Below, piece by piece: positions 27,206 to 36,891 of a stretch of 64,000 bases of DNA. The stretch is taken from assembly GCF_900112025.1 (NCBI RefSeq), contig NZ_FOKL01000004.1:321344-385343 (forward strand), read 5' to 3'. This DNA comes from Janthinobacterium sp. 344. Its GTDB lineage: Bacteria > Pseudomonadota > Gammaproteobacteria > Burkholderiales > Burkholderiaceae_D. Both the position numbers and the translations under genes were made by a program. Positions within the stretch are counted from its first letter, which is position 1; each line of letters opens with the position of its first letter. The notes beneath the pieces were generated by a model. That model worked only from the letters and a program-made list of their open reading frames with translations, ran no database searches and was not told where the DNA came from.

Positions 27206-27925
27206 TTGGACGATCACAATACACAAGAAAATACGCCCATTTTCCAACGCATCAAGGATTTTCTGCTGGCCGGCATCGCCGCCGGCCGCTGGAAGGAAGG
27301 CGACGTGATTCCCTCCGAGCAAGCACTGGTGAAACAATTCGGCGTCTCGCGCATGACGGTCAACCGCGCCGTGCGCGAACTGACGAGCGAGCAGATACTG
27401 ACGCGGCGCCAGGGTTCCGGCACCTATGTGGCACAGCAAAAATACCAGGCGACCCTGCTGGAAATCAAGAGTATCGCCGATGAAGTGCGCGCGCGCGGGC
27501 ATATCCACCGCAGCAGCTTGCAGTTGCTGGAGCGCACCAAGGCTTCCGATTTGCTGGCCAAGCAATTCGGCCTGCCGCCGGAGCACCCGCTGTTTCACTC
27601 GCTGATCGTGCATTTTGAAAACGGCGTGCCGATCCAGGTGGAAGACCGCTGGGTCAATCCCGTGTGCGCGCCCGACTACATGACGCAGGATTTTTCCAGC
27701 ATCACGCCCAACGAATACCTGATGGCCGCCGCGCCCCTGCAGGGCGCCACCTACAGCATCGAAGCGCTGTCGGCGCCGCGCGACATCGCCGAAATGCTGG
27801 CCATCGACACGAAACAGGCCTGCCTGGTGCTGCGCCGCCAGACGCGCTCGGGCGGCAAGATCGCCTCGATCGCCACCATGTGGCACCCCGGACACCGCTA
27901 TCAGTTCGCGGGCAGTTTTGCTTAA
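27206..27925 (+). CDS. hutC: HutC: GntR-family histidine-utilisation repressor
   Basis: A 239-residue regulator. The N-terminal winged helix-turn-helix contains GDVIPSEQALVKQFGVSRMT (about 33-52) and RRQGSGTYVA. The C-terminal UTRA effector domain ends in GGKIASIATMWHPGHRYQF, characteristic of HutC, which binds urocanate. A TTG start at 27206 with GGAG eight nt upstream is preferred; the frame to 27095 crosses the Ada box. It lies 8.3 kb from the hut operon it probably represses and is divergent from ada. Confidence 0.92.
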   Translation: MDDHNTQENTPIFQRIKDFLLAGIAAGRWKEGDVIPSEQALVKQFGVSRMTVNRAVRELTSEQILTRRQGSGTYVAQQKYQATLLEIKSIADEVRARGHIHRSSLQLLERTKASDLLAKQFGLPPEHPLFHSLIVHFENGVPIQVEDRWVNPVCAPDYMTQDFSSITPNEYLMAAAPLQGATYSIEALSAPRDIAEMLAIDTKQACLVLRRQTRSGGKIASIATMWHPGHRYQFAGSFA

Positions 27926-28319
27926 GGCTCCGCAAGCAAGCCCCAATAAACTCCTGTGATTGCTGACTTCCATACCGGCGCCCTACCCGGTGGCCGGCGA
28001 GGCTTGCCAACTGCTGGCAGTGCTCGACCTGCGTCGCGGTCGGCGCCTGGCCTAGCATCCGGTTTTGTTTGTCATCACTTCACCAGCATTTCCCGACGAT
28101 TACTTAGCACGATTTTTCCCGGCATTTCTCACAAATTCTCACCAAATGACAAAAAAAACAGGCCACTGCAGAGCAAAAAGAGGCCTGTTTTTACCATTTC
28201 CGAACTTAAATACTCTGAGTAAATATTCGATGCTATAGTTGCCGCCAGAAAGCGCCGCCAGCGTTGATTCGCGCGCGCATCCTGTATGCCAGCCCGGTCC
28301 AATCACGCCCCAGAAAGGG
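27926..28319. other. 394-bp gap between hutC and the hybrid kinase gene
   Basis: No convincing gene. It holds a T-flanked hairpin at 28154-28192 and an AT-rich stretch after 28195 that ends with a TATAGT-like element near 28235, a possible promoter for the kinase gene. The short reading frames here lack ribosome sites. Confidence 0.6.
28154..28192 (+). terminator. Intrinsic terminator downstream of hutC
   Basis: AAAAACAGGCC (28154-28164) pairs with GGCCTGTTTTT (28182-28192) around a 17-nt loop. The T-run suits plus-strand termination, and the A-run gives the opposite strand the same property. It lies unusually far (about 230 nt) after the hutC stop. Confidence 0.7.
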
Positions 28320-31300
28320 ATGCATTTGTCGTATTGCAGCCACACGAGTTTCGGCGCACCACGCCCCCGGCGCCTTGCGCTGCGCCGGCTCGCGCGTACG
28401 ATGCTGGCTGCGGGCGGCCCGCTGTCCCTGCCCGCCCTGGCACAAGCGGCGCCGGGCACGGCGCCAGCACAGCTGTGGCCGTTTGCGGCGGCCAGCGCCA
28501 CCGCCCTGGCGGCACTGGCTTGCTGGCAAGCCTGGCGCTGGCGACAACAAGCACGCCATGCGCAACTGCCCGTGGATGCCGGTACGGAACGCCTCTCCGT
28601 GCACGCCTTGCGTGGCGCCGCCATGGCCGGCTGGACCTGGCGGCGTGAAGCCGACCAGTTGCTGTTCGCCCCCCTGTATCAGGAAGTGTTGGGCGATAAG
28701 CAGGCGCGGCTGGAGCACACGCTGACCGCCTGGCTGGCCGAAGTGCACCGCGATGACCGCGCACGCCTGAGCCTGGCGTTTCGCCAGCATTTCGACGGCC
28801 AGGCGCCAGGTACCTTCAATTGCGAATTTCGTTTGCGCCACAGCGATGGCCAGTGGCGCTGGCTGTTGGCGCGCGGCGCCGTCCTGACCCGCGCCTCCGA
28901 TGGCGCCGCCACGCAGGCGAGCGGTATCGTCTGCGACATCAGCGAACGCAAGCAGGACGAAGAATGGCGCATGCGCTGCATGCTGGAAGCGGCGCCCGAA
29001 GCCATGCTGGTGGCCGACGTGGAAGGCAAGGTGCATTACGCCAACCAGATCGGCGCGCGCTGCTTCGGCTATCCGCTGGCGGAGCTGACGGGTATGTCGC
29101 TGGAGCAACTTGTGCCGGAAAGCACGGCCAGCCAGTCCTCGGGCGATCCGCAAGCACGCCACAGCCTGCCTGGCAGGGTGATGATGGCGCGCCGCCGCGA
29201 CGGCACGCACTTCCCGGCCAAGGTCAGCCTGTCGCCGCTGCGCATGGCGGGCCAGGTCTTTTCCATCGTCTCGCTGCGCGACATGACCCAGCGGCAACGT
29301 GCCGAGGAAGCGCTGCACGCCAGCTCGGAACGCTACCGCCTGATCGTGCAGACGGCCGCCGAAGGTATCTGGATGACGGACGCGGAAGGCAATACCACCT
29401 TCGTCAACCCGAAGATGGCGCACATGCTGGGCTATACGGTGCAGGAAATGCTGCATCGTCCGCTGCTCGCATTCATGGACCGCGACAGCCAGCTGCTGAT
29501 GCAGCGCCGCCTGGCCAGCCACGGCAGCCAGGCCAGCCAGCCGGACCAGGTCGATTTCCGCTTTTTCCGCAAGGATCAGTCGAGCATGTGGGGCTTGCTG
29601 TCGAGCACCAGCATCCAGTCGGATAGCGGCGAGCCGGGCGGCACCCTGGCGATGATCACCGACATCACGGAACGGCGCCAGGCATCGATCGCCCTGTCGA
29701 ACTCCAGCCAGCGCATGGCGTCCGTCTTCGGCGCCGTGACAAATGGCCTGGTGGTGCAGGACAGCCACGGGCATATCCTCGAAAGCAACGCGGCCGCCGA
29801 GCGCATGCTGGCGGCCAGTCCGGCCGGCAACAGCCTGTGGCAAGCCATCCGCGAGGATGGTTCCGCCTTCGACCAGCGCAGCCATCCCGTGCACATCACC
29901 CTGTCGACGGGCGAAGCCATGCGCGACGTGCTGATGGGCGTGCAACAGCCGGACGGCAGCCTGTCGTGGCTGTCCGTCAACACGGAAGCCATCCGCGATG
30001 AATACGGCAAGGTGGGCATGGTGGTGGCCAGCCTGACGGACATCACGTATCACAAGCGCAGCGAAAGCGCCTTGCGCGAACTCAATGAACATCTGGAAGA
30101 GCGCGTGGCGCAGCGCACCGAGCAGCTCGACCAGGCCAAGCAGGTGGCCGAGGAGGCCAGCCTGGCGAAGGGCCAGTTCCTGGCCAACATGAGCCATGAA
30201 ATCCGCACGCCGATGAATGGCGTGATCGGCATGGCTTACCTGGCATTGAAGACAGAGCTGGAACCGCGCCAGCGCGATTACCTGGAAAAAATCCGTTTTG
30301 CCGGCGAACATCTGCTGGGCATCATCGACGACATCCTCGACATCTCGAAAATCGAGGCGGGCAAGCTGGAAATCGAGCGCGTCAACTTCAGTTTCGACCA
30401 TGTGGTGCAAACCCTGATGACGGTGGTGGCGCCGCGCGCCGCCGGCAAGAACCTGGAACTGCTGTTTGAAATCGACCCGCAGTTGCCGGCCGTGCTGGTG
30501 GGCGACCCGCTGCGCCTGGGGCAAGTGCTGATCAACTACGCCAATAACGCCATCAAATTCAGCGAACAGGGCAGCATTACCGTGAAAGTACGCAAGGTGG
30601 TGGCGGATGCCAAACACTGCCTGGTGCGCTTCGAAGTGTGCGACCACGGCATCGGCCTGTCGCAGGATGAAATGAGCAAACTGTTCCAGTCCTTCCAGCA
30701 GGCCGACACGTCCACCACGCGCGAATATGGCGGCACGGGCCTGGGCCTGGCCATCTGCAAGCAGCTGGCGCAGCTGATGGGCGGCGACGTGGGCGTCGAC
30801 AGCCGTCCCGGCGCCGGCAGCACCTTCTGGTTCACGGCCAACCTGGGCATTTCCGACCAGGCGGCGCCCGCCATGCTCGACAGCATGGTGCAGACGGCGG
30901 CCGCCATGCGCGCCAGCGCCGACGCGGCCCTGGTGATGCGCACGCTCAAGCATGCGCGCATCCTGCTGGTGGAGGACAACACCTTCAACCAGCAGGTGGC
31001 GCTGGAATTGCTGGAAGAAGCGGGCGCCTCCGTCTGCCTGGCGAACAATGGCGAAGAGGCGCTCGACCTGCTGCGCCAGACGCAGTTCGACTGCGTGCTG
31101 ATGGATGTGCAGATGCCGCTGATGGATGGCTTGCAGGCAACGCGCCACATCCGCGCCGACCCGCAGCTGGCGCATTTGCGCGTGCTGGCCATGACGGCCA
31201 CGGCCACCAGCGAAGACCGCGTGCGCTGCCTGGAAGCGGGCATGGACGATTTCATTTCCAAGCCCATCCAGCCGGCCATGATGTATCAGACCATCGCCAG

Positions 31301-31739
31301 CTGGCTGCCGGCGCACGAGACGCCACCGCCGGCGCGCACGCGCGCCGCGCCCGCCTTCAAGACCACGCTGGCCGGCGATCCGCAGGTCATCGACCTGTCC
31401 ATCCTGGCCAAGCTCCTGGGCTACAACCCGCAAAAGGTGCGCAAGTTCGCCTTCAAGTTCCTGCAGACGACGCAGGACGGCTTTGACGACATCGATGCGG
31501 CCCTGGCGCGCGGCGATGTGCACCAGGTGCGCGAACTGGGGCACCGCATCAAATCCTCGGCGCGCACCGTGGGCGCGCTGGGCCTGGCCGAACTGTGCCA
31601 TAGCCTGGAAACGCTGGCGCCGGGCGAACCGGCCGAGGAGGCCGAGCAGGCACAGCGCATCGTCACGCGCCTGTGGCCGCTGCTCGACCAGATTACCGAA
31701 GAAATCATGAACAACACCAGCTTTGCCAATGACGATTAA
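28320..31739 (+). CDS. Multi-PAS hybrid sensor histidine kinase with receiver and Hpt
   Basis: A protein of about 1139 residues anchored by an N-terminal hydrophobic segment (about 40-75). Several PAS domains follow (roughly 90-590; repeated DISERK, DMTQRQ and DITERR ends). A HisKA domain has H626 in [11 protein letters not shown], followed by a HATPase with [13 protein letters not shown] receiver domain has D929, and a C-terminal Hpt has H1075 in GHRIKSS. It therefore encodes a complete phosphorelay. The ATG at 28320 is a choice; the frame opens at TTG 28239, and later ATGs exist. The ligand is unknown. It is followed by a lone receiver gene that may accept its phosphate. Confidence 0.88.
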   Translation: MHLSYCSHTSFGAPRPRRLALRRLARTMLAAGGPLSLPALAQAAPGTAPAQLWPFAAASATALAALACWQAWRWRQQARHAQLPVDAGTERLSVHALRGAAMAGWTWRREADQLLFAPLYQEVLGDKQARLEHTLTAWLAEVHRDDRARLSLAFRQHFDGQAPGTFNCEFRLRHSDGQWRWLLARGAVLTRASDGAATQASGIVCDISERKQDEEWRMRCMLEAAPEAMLVADVEGKVHYANQIGARCFGYPLAELTGMSLEQLVPESTASQSSGDPQARHSLPGRVMMARRRDGTHFPAKVSLSPLRMAGQVFSIVSLRDMTQRQRAEEALHASSERYRLIVQTAAEGIWMTDAEGNTTFVNPKMAHMLGYTVQEMLHRPLLAFMDRDSQLLMQRRLASHGSQASQPDQVDFRFFRKDQSSMWGLLSSTSIQSDSGEPGGTLAMITDITERRQASIALSNSSQRMASVFGAVTNGLVVQDSHGHILESNAAAERMLAASPAGNSLWQAIREDGSAFDQRSHPVHITLSTGEAMRDVLMGVQQPDGSLSWLSVNTEAIRDEYGKVGMVVASLTDITYHKRSESALRELNEHLEERVAQRTEQLDQAKQVAEEASLAKGQFLANMSHEIRTPMNGVIGMAYLALKTELEPRQRDYLEKIRFAGEHLLGIIDDILDISKIEAGKLEIERVNFSFDHVVQTLMTVVAPRAAGKNLELLFEIDPQLPAVLVGDPLRLGQVLINYANNAIKFSEQGSITVKVRKVVADAKHCLVRFEVCDHGIGLSQDEMSKLFQSFQQADTSTTREYGGTGLGLAICKQLAQLMGGDVGVDSRPGAGSTFWFTANLGISDQAAPAMLDSMVQTAAAMRASADAALVMRTLKHARILLVEDNTFNQQVALELLEEAGASVCLANNGEEALDLLRQTQFDCVLMDVQMPLMDGLQATRHIRADPQLAHLRVLAMTATATSEDRVRCLEAGMDDFISKPIQPAMMYQTIASWLPAHETPPPARTRAAPAFKTTLAGDPQVIDLSILAKLLGYNPQKVRKFAFKFLQTTQDGFDDIDAALARGDVHQVRELGHRIKSSARTVGALGLAELCHSLETLAPGEPAEEAEQAQRIVTRLWPLLDQITEEIMNNTSFANDD

Positions 31740-31822
31740 TCAGCGACCGCCAATTGACGTTGCGGCAAGCTAACGGCATCCACCCGATGCTGCAGACAAA
31801 CCGGAAACTGAAAGACATCACG

Positions 31823-32293
31823 ATGAACAATGCATCCAATCACCACACCGAGGCCCAGGCCCAGAATGAAGGCCAGGCAGGCCTGGCACCACTGCGCATC
31901 CTGCTGCTCGACGACGATGTCTTCATGCTCGACGTGCTCAGCGACATGCTCGAGCAGCTGGGCCACTTCGACATCCGCTGCGAGTCGCACAGCGAGCAGG
32001 CGCTGTCCACCTTGCAGCAGCACCAGCCCGATTTGCTGATCTGCGACCTGTCCATGCCCGACATCGACGGCATCGAATTCCTGCGCATGGCGGCGGAAAA
32101 CGGTTTCCGTGGCGGCGTCGTGCTGCTGTCGGGCCTGCATTCGGCCGTGCGCCTGGCGGCCGAACGCCTGGCCATGGCCAATGGCCTGCATATATTAGGC
32201 ACCTTCCGCAAGCCGATGGAGAGCGCGGAATTGCAGCTCATGGTGACATTGCAACTGCAGCACACGGCGCGCCAGGCCAGCGTGCAAGCCTGA
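31823..32293 (+). CDS. Single-domain response regulator
   Basis: A 156-residue receiver protein without an output domain. The acidic pocket is LLLDDDVFMLDVL and the phosphorylation site is the aspartate in LICDLSMPDIDG, with a lysine in GTFRKPM. It starts 83 nt after the hybrid kinase and is probably co-transcribed as its relay partner. Upstream ATGs at 31787 and further are possible; ATG 31823 follows a modest AAAGA site. Confidence 0.85.
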   Translation: MNNASNHHTEAQAQNEGQAGLAPLRILLLDDDVFMLDVLSDMLEQLGHFDIRCESHSEQALSTLQQHQPDLLICDLSMPDIDGIEFLRMAAENGFRGGVVLLSGLHSAVRLAAERLAMANGLHILGTFRKPMESAELQLMVTLQLQHTARQASVQA

Positions 32294-32597
32294 GGCCGGC
32301 CAGTGGGCGAGGCTGCCGCCACAGGCGCCGCAGGCCAGCAGCCATGCGGCTTGGCGGCCCGCCGCATGGGCCGCGGGCCGATCTGCCTCAAGTTTTTCTG
32401 CAATAATCGCCACGCTTTGAAAAAATGGGTTATTATTTCAGCCATCCCCGCCTGCATACCTCTGGTCGCACCTTCCAAGAACATTGAATTCGTGCCCATT
32501 GCCCCCATCTGCTAGCTGCATTCCAGGAAGCATGGATGGCGAACCAGCGTATGGTTAATTCCAGGCATTATTGATCCCACCCTCATTTGAGGAAAAT
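32294..32597. other. 304-bp gap before trxA
   Basis: No gene is supported. The first 110 bp are GC-rich with self-complementary stretches (around 32330-32380) that could end the response-regulator transcript, although no T-tract follows. The second half is AT-richer, includes TTGAAA and TTATTAT elements around 32415-32435, and probably carries the trxA promoter, which I cannot place exactly. Confidence 0.5.
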
Positions 32598-32924
32598 ATG
32601 AGCGAAAATATCAAACACATTAGCGATGCATCTTTTGAAGCAGACGTCCTGAAATCCGAGTTGCCAGTACTGGTCGACTTCTGGGCAGAATGGTGCGGTC
32701 CCTGCAAGGCCATCGCCCCGATCCTGGAAGAAGTCGCCAAGGAATACGCCGGCCGCATCGTGATCGCCAAGATGGACGTGGACGCCAACCAGGCAGTGCC
32801 TGCCAAGTTCGGCATTCGCGGCATCCCGACCCTGATCCTGTTCAAGGATGGTGCCGCCGCCGCGCAAAAAGTGGGCGCCATGGCCAAAGGCCAGTTGACC
32901 GCTTTCGTCGACAGCAACATTTAA
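32598..32924 (+). CDS. trxA: Thioredoxin 1
   Basis: A 108-residue cytoplasmic disulfide reductase with the active site W32-C33-G-P-C36-K and the cis-proline region RGIPTLILF. GAGGA lies close before the ATG. The trxA-rho order is widely conserved in proteobacteria. Length and sequence are canonical. Confidence 0.97.
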   Translation: MSENIKHISDASFEADVLKSELPVLVDFWAEWCGPCKAIAPILEEVAKEYAGRIVIAKMDVDANQAVPAKFGIRGIPTLILFKDGAAAAQKVGAMAKGQLTAFVDSNI

Positions 32925-33079
32925 TGTATGATAGGCAGCGCTGCGCCCGCAGCGCCGCCTGACTGAACACACCGGGAAGCGGCTTTGCTACCATTCAGGC
33001 AAATCCTTCCCGACTAATTAATCAAGCCACGCAGTTCCCTCCCCTACCTTTACATCCCGTCTCGGGACACTCAACACAT

Positions 33080-34342
33080 ATGCATTTATCCGAACTAAAG
33101 GCCCTACACGTATCCGCCCTGCTTGAGATGGCGATCGGTCTTGACATTGACAACGCGGCCCGCTTGCGCAAACAGGAGCTGATGTTCGCTATCCTGAAAA
33201 AACGCGCCAAGTCCGGCGAACAGATTTTTGGCGATGGCGCCCTGGAAGTGCTGCCTGACGGCTTCGGCTTCCTGCGCTCGCCCGACGCCAGCTACATGGC
33301 GTCCACCGACGACATTTACATCTCCCCTTCGCAAATCCGCCGCTTCAATCTGCACACCGGCGATTCGATCGAAGGCGAGGTACGGACCCCGAAAGATGGC
33401 GAACGCTATTTCGCACTGGTCAAAGTAGACAAGGTCAACGGCGAATCGCCGGAAGCCTCGAAGCACCGCATCCTGTTTGAAAACCTGACGCCGCTGCACC
33501 CGAACGAGCCGCTGCGCCTGGAACGTGAAATGAATGGCCAGGAAAACATCACCGGCCGCATCATCGACCTGATCGCCCCGATCGGCAAAGGCCAGCGCGG
33601 CCTGCTGGTGGCATCGCCGAAATCCGGCAAGTCCGTGATCCTGCAGCACATCGCGCATGCGATCACGGCGAACCACCCCGACATCACCCTGATCGTGCTG
33701 CTGATCGACGAACGTCCGGAAGAAGTTACCGAAATGCAACGTTCGGTACGCGGCGAAGTCGTCGCCTCGACCTTCGACGAGCCGGCCACGCGCCACGTGC
33801 AAGTGGCCGAGATGGTGCTGGAAAAAGCCAAGCGCCTGGTCGAAATGAAAAAAGACGTGGTCATCCTGCTCGACTCGATCACCCGCCTGGCGCGCGCCTA
33901 CAACACCGTGATCCCTGCCTCGGGCAAGGTGCTGACCGGCGGTGTCGATGCGAACGCGCTGCAACGTCCAAAACGCTTCTTCGGCGCCGCGCGCAATATC
34001 GAGGAAGGCGGCTCGCTGACCATCATCGCCACGGCGCTGATCGAAACGGGTTCGCGCATGGATGACGTGATCTTTGAGGAATTCAAGGGTACCGGCAACA
34101 TGGAAGTGCATCTGGAACGCCGTCTGGCCGAAAAACGCGTCTACCCGGCCATCAACCTGAACAAATCGGGCACGCGCCGCGAAGAACTGCTGATCAAGCC
34201 GAACGAGCTGCAAAAAATCTGGATCCTGCGCAAGTTGCTGTACTCGATGGACGAGATCGAGGCGATGGAGTTCATTCTCGACAAGATGAAGGCCACGAAG
34301 AACAACGCGGAATTCTTCGACATGATGCGCCGCGGCGGCTGA
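33080..34342 (+). CDS. rho: Transcription termination factor Rho
   Basis: A 420-residue hexameric RNA helicase. The N-terminal RNA-binding region includes [12 protein letters not shown] (about 56-67). The Walker A motif is ASPKSGKS (178-185) and Walker B is [16 protein letters not shown]. The 155-nt leader after trxA may carry autoregulatory attenuation, as known for rho elsewhere; nothing specific is visible. The gene is followed six nt later by the dispersed palindrome and then an intrinsic terminator. Confidence 0.98.
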   Translation: MHLSELKALHVSALLEMAIGLDIDNAARLRKQELMFAILKKRAKSGEQIFGDGALEVLPDGFGFLRSPDASYMASTDDIYISPSQIRRFNLHTGDSIEGEVRTPKDGERYFALVKVDKVNGESPEASKHRILFENLTPLHPNEPLRLEREMNGQENITGRIIDLIAPIGKGQRGLLVASPKSGKSVILQHIAHAITANHPDITLIVLLIDERPEEVTEMQRSVRGEVVASTFDEPATRHVQVAEMVLEKAKRLVEMKKDVVILLDSITRLARAYNTVIPASGKVLTGGVDANALQRPKRFFGAARNIEEGGSLTIIATALIETGSRMDDVIFEEFKGTGNMEVHLERRLAEKRVYPAINLNKSGTRREELLIKPNELQKIWILRKLLYSMDEIEAMEFILDKMKATKNNAEFFDMMRRGG

Positions 34343-34347
34343 TTTTT

Positions 34348-34381
34348 GGGGTCAGACCCGCCGGGTCTGACCCCAGCCCTC
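34348..34381. repeat. Dispersed intergenic palindrome, copy 2
   Basis: Identical to copy 1 at 18936-18969: arms GGGGTCAGACCC and GGGTCTGACCCC around GCC, then AGCCCTC. It begins six nt after the rho stop, in the same plus-strand orientation as copy 1. A separate intrinsic terminator follows at 34399, so the repeat is not needed for termination here. Confidence 0.9.
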
Positions 34382-34398
34382 CGCTGACCATCGCGTAC

Positions 34399-34424
34399 AA
34401 GCCGCTCATCGAGCGGCTTTTTTA
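34399..34424 (+). terminator. Intrinsic terminator of rho
   Basis: AAGCCGCTC, loop ATC, GAGCGGCTT, then a run of T, a compact nine-pair hairpin with U-tract. Its tail touches the -35 element of the rpmE2 promoter. Confidence 0.9.
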
Positions 34425-34453
34425 TTGCCGTCGGCCCCAAAGCGCTATATAAT
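34425..34453 (+). promoter_or_regulatory. rpmE2 promoter
   Basis: TTGCCG (34425-34430), a 17-bp spacer, and a perfect TATAAT (34448-34453). A transcript would begin near 34460 and carry a leader of about 97 nt before the L31 start, long enough for ribosomal-protein or metal control, though no known motif is seen. Confidence 0.7.
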
Positions 34454-34556
34454 CGACGGTTGCATTATTTTAAACCCTGGCAAGTGATCGGCAATCGGGT
34501 CAAGAAGCAAGACGACCGACGAAGTGCTGTTTGGCTACCTACTTAGAGAGAATCCC

Positions 34557-34826
34557 ATGAAAGTCGATACCCATCCAGAATATCGCGAAGTTGTTTTCCA
34601 CGATCTGTCGTGCGATTTCAAATTCGTTACCCGTTCGACCATCCAGACCCGCGAAAAAATCACCCACGACGGTAAAGAATACCCACTGGTGAAGATCGAG
34701 GTGTCGGCTGAATCGCACCCATTCTTCACGGGCAAGCACAAAATCGTCGATACCGCCGGTCGCGTCGAGAAGTTCCGTCAGAAGTTCGGTTCCGTTGGTT
34801 CGAAAACCGCAGTCGCAGCAGGCTGA
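34557..34826 (+). CDS. rpmE2: 50S ribosomal protein L31, type B
   Basis: An 89-residue L31 starting [20 protein letters not shown]. It lacks the CxxC zinc ribbon of type A, so it is the zinc-independent form. It also has the insertion typical of L31B ([20 protein letters not shown]). The upstream in-frame ATG at 34524 is rejected because the conserved N-terminus begins at 34557. Strong terminators follow. Confidence 0.96.
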   Translation: MKVDTHPEYREVVFHDLSCDFKFVTRSTIQTREKITHDGKEYPLVKIEVSAESHPFFTGKHKIVDTAGRVEKFRQKFGSVGSKTAVAAG

Positions 34827-34830
34827 TTTT

Positions 34831-34900
34831 TGCCGCGATGCGGCAAAAAAAAAGGCAGCTTCGGCTGCCAGAGAAAAGGCAGCCACGGCTGCCTTTTTTG
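34831..34900 (+). terminator. Cluster of three hairpins after rpmE2
   Basis: Three consecutive hairpins: TTGCCGC/GCGGCAA (34831-34847), GGCAGC-TTCG-GCTGCC (34855-34870) and GGCAGCC/GGCTGCC (34879-34894), the last followed by six T. The second has a stable TTCG tetraloop. The second and third share arms, so alternative pairing is possible. Confidence 0.85.
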
Positions 34901-34980
34901 TCTTTGGCCGCTTTACTTTATACTCGCGCATACCCGACGCCATTCGTCGCGTCTTGCCACTATCCTGATACCGATTATCG

Positions 34981-36705
34981 ATGAAGCCAGTCCGCCTTCC
35001 CGCCGCTGCCACACTCGCGCTGCCACGATGGGCCTTGTTTGCGCTTGGCCTGCTGTACATCCTGCCTGGCCTGATCGGCCGCGAACCGTGGAAGAACGAT
35101 GACGCCGCCAGTTTCGGCATCATGTGGACCATGGCGCATGGCGGCCTGACTGACTGGCTGTGGCCCAACGTGGCCGGCCTGTCCATGCCCGAGGAAGGCC
35201 CGCTGGCCTTCTGGCTGGGCGCCATCACCATCAAGCTGTTCGGCTGGATCGATGGCGACGTGTTCGGCGCGCGCATGTCGACCATCGGCATCTTCGTCGT
35301 CAGCACCCTGTCCGTCTGGTACACCGCCTTCAACCTGGGCCGGCGCAACGACGCCCAGCCGCTGCGCCTGGCCTTCGGTGGCCAGCCCGAGCCGGACGAT
35401 TTCGGCCGGACCCTGGCCGATGCCGCCGTGCTCATCTATCTTGGCTGCCTGGGCCTGCTGCAGCACAGCCACGACATCACGGCCGAGGCACTATACGTTT
35501 CCCTGATGGCCTATCTGCTGTACCGCGCCGTGCGCTACGTGGAAGGTCCGTCCGTGCGCAACGCAGCCCTGCTGGGCCTGGCGCTGGGCGGCCTGACCCT
35601 CGCGCGCGGCTGGATCACGCCGGCGGCGCTCACCGTCGCCATGCTGCTGTGCACCGTCTTCCTGCGCCTGTCGCTGCTGCGCAGCGTGCGCCACCTGGCG
35701 CTGGCCGTGCTGGTCGCCATCGCCCTGACCCTGGTATGGCTGTTACCGGGCGAATGGCTGCAACCGTATGGCCATTCGCCGCTGCAGGCCTGGATGGAGT
35801 GGAACTGCCGCCAGTTCAGCCCGCCCAGCGTGAAAAGCGTGCAGTATTTCTTCCGCGTCGGCATCTGGTTCTTCTGGCCCGCCTGGCCATTTGCCGCCTG
35901 GGCCGTGTATGCCTGGCGCCGCCAGCACCACGTGCTGCACATCGTCGTGCCGCTGACCTTTGTCGCCATGCTGGCCATCCTCGGCCTGTGCCATCCCGAT
36001 CCGGAACCGAGCCAGCTGCTGCCCCTGCTGCCGCCACTGGCCGTGATGGCCGCATTCGGCCTCTTGACCATGAAACGGGGCGCCATCAACGCCATCGACT
36101 GGTTCTCCGTGATGGTGCTGACCATTTGCGCCCTGGTGCTGTGGCTGTTCTGGTTCGCCACCCTGACGGGCTGGCCGCCACGCCTGGCCTACAATGCGCT
36201 GAAACTATTGCCAGGATTCAAGCCCGAACTGGAATTGGGCGCCTTTTTCGTCGCCGCCTGCGCCAGCGCGGGCTGGGTGGCGCTGGTGCACTGGCGCATC
36301 TCGCGCCAGCCGGCCGTGCTGTGGCGCGCCGTGGTGCTGTCGTCGGGCGGCCTGATCCTGATCTGGGTGCTGATCATGACGCTGTTCCTGCCGCCGCTGA
36401 ACTACAGCAAGAGCTACGCCAGCGTGGCGCACCAGATTTCCGTGCATCTGCCGCCGGGAACCCGCTGCATCAACAGCAACGTCGGCCCGGCCCAGCGTGC
36501 CTCGTTCGCCTACTTTGGCCACCTGCCGTTTGCCCAGGTGGGCCAGCAGCAGTGCGACGTGTTCCTGTTGCAAGACAGCATCAAAGTCCCGGACAACAAG
36601 GAACGCCTGCCCGAGCACCATGGCGCCGACTGGATCAAGCTATGGGAAGGCCGTCGCCCCACCGATGACGTGGAACGCTTCCGCCTGTACCAGCGCGTCA
36701 GATAA
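34981..36705 (+). CDS. ArnT-like membrane glycosyltransferase (GT39/GT83 type)
   Basis: A 574-residue polytopic protein with about eleven hydrophobic segments and a soluble C-terminal part after about residue 480. The early periplasmic loop REPWKNDDAASFGIMW carries the acidic pair expected of GT-C enzymes that use polyprenyl-phosphate sugars. A role in modifying lipid A or cell-surface glycans is inferred from the family. The specific donor is unknown, and no arn operon is nearby. The ribosome site is weak. It ends at a strong symmetrical terminator. Confidence 0.8.
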   Translation: MKPVRLPAAATLALPRWALFALGLLYILPGLIGREPWKNDDAASFGIMWTMAHGGLTDWLWPNVAGLSMPEEGPLAFWLGAITIKLFGWIDGDVFGARMSTIGIFVVSTLSVWYTAFNLGRRNDAQPLRLAFGGQPEPDDFGRTLADAAVLIYLGCLGLLQHSHDITAEALYVSLMAYLLYRAVRYVEGPSVRNAALLGLALGGLTLARGWITPAALTVAMLLCTVFLRLSLLRSVRHLALAVLVAIALTLVWLLPGEWLQPYGHSPLQAWMEWNCRQFSPPSVKSVQYFFRVGIWFFWPAWPFAAWAVYAWRRQHHVLHIVVPLTFVAMLAILGLCHPDPEPSQLLPLLPPLAVMAAFGLLTMKRGAINAIDWFSVMVLTICALVLWLFWFATLTGWPPRLAYNALKLLPGFKPELELGAFFVAACASAGWVALVHWRISRQPAVLWRAVVLSSGGLILIWVLIMTLFLPPLNYSKSYASVAHQISVHLPPGTRCINSNVGPAQRASFAYFGHLPFAQVGQQQCDVFLLQDSIKVPDNKERLPEHHGADWIKLWEGRRPTDDVERFRLYQRVR

Positions 36706-36712
36706 GCAGCAA

Positions 36713-36738
36713 AAAAAACCGGGCTAGCCCGGTTTTTT
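36713..36738. terminator. Symmetrical intrinsic terminator
   Basis: A perfect palindrome: A-run, ACCGGGCTAGCCCGGT, T-run. It closes the glycosyltransferase transcript and could also stop minus-strand transcription. Confidence 0.9.
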
Positions 36739-36804
36739 ATTGCACTGAAAGAAACATTGATCCATTGGAAAAATGTTGCCTTTAAATATAGTTCATTACT
36801 TAAA

Positions 36805-36834
36805 TTGAACGAGAATTGCTTTTTAGGTTATAAT
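36805..36834 (+). promoter_or_regulatory. Promoter of the PEP-CTERM gene
   Basis: TTGAAC (36805-36810), 18-bp spacer, perfect TATAAT (36829-36834), in a strikingly AT-rich stretch (about 36770-36840). The predicted leader to the ATG at 36892 is about 50 nt. Confidence 0.7.
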
Positions 36835-36891
36835 ATGGGCCAGCGTGATGGCGGTGTTCTTGCTCTCCCGCCCTTTCGTCCCTCATTGAAT

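Noticed and set aside
28146..28238. 30-codon frame inside the hutC-kinase gap
   Set aside because: It consists largely of the terminator hairpin and has no ribosome site.
28233..31601. 1122-codon open frame on the minus strand
   Set aside because: Antisense shadow of the multi-PAS hybrid kinase; composition is low-complexity (His, Gln, Arg, Ala) with no recognisable domain.
34831..34900. Small RNA or riboswitch after rpmE2
   Set aside because: The three hairpins are explained by termination; no conserved aptamer pattern is visible.
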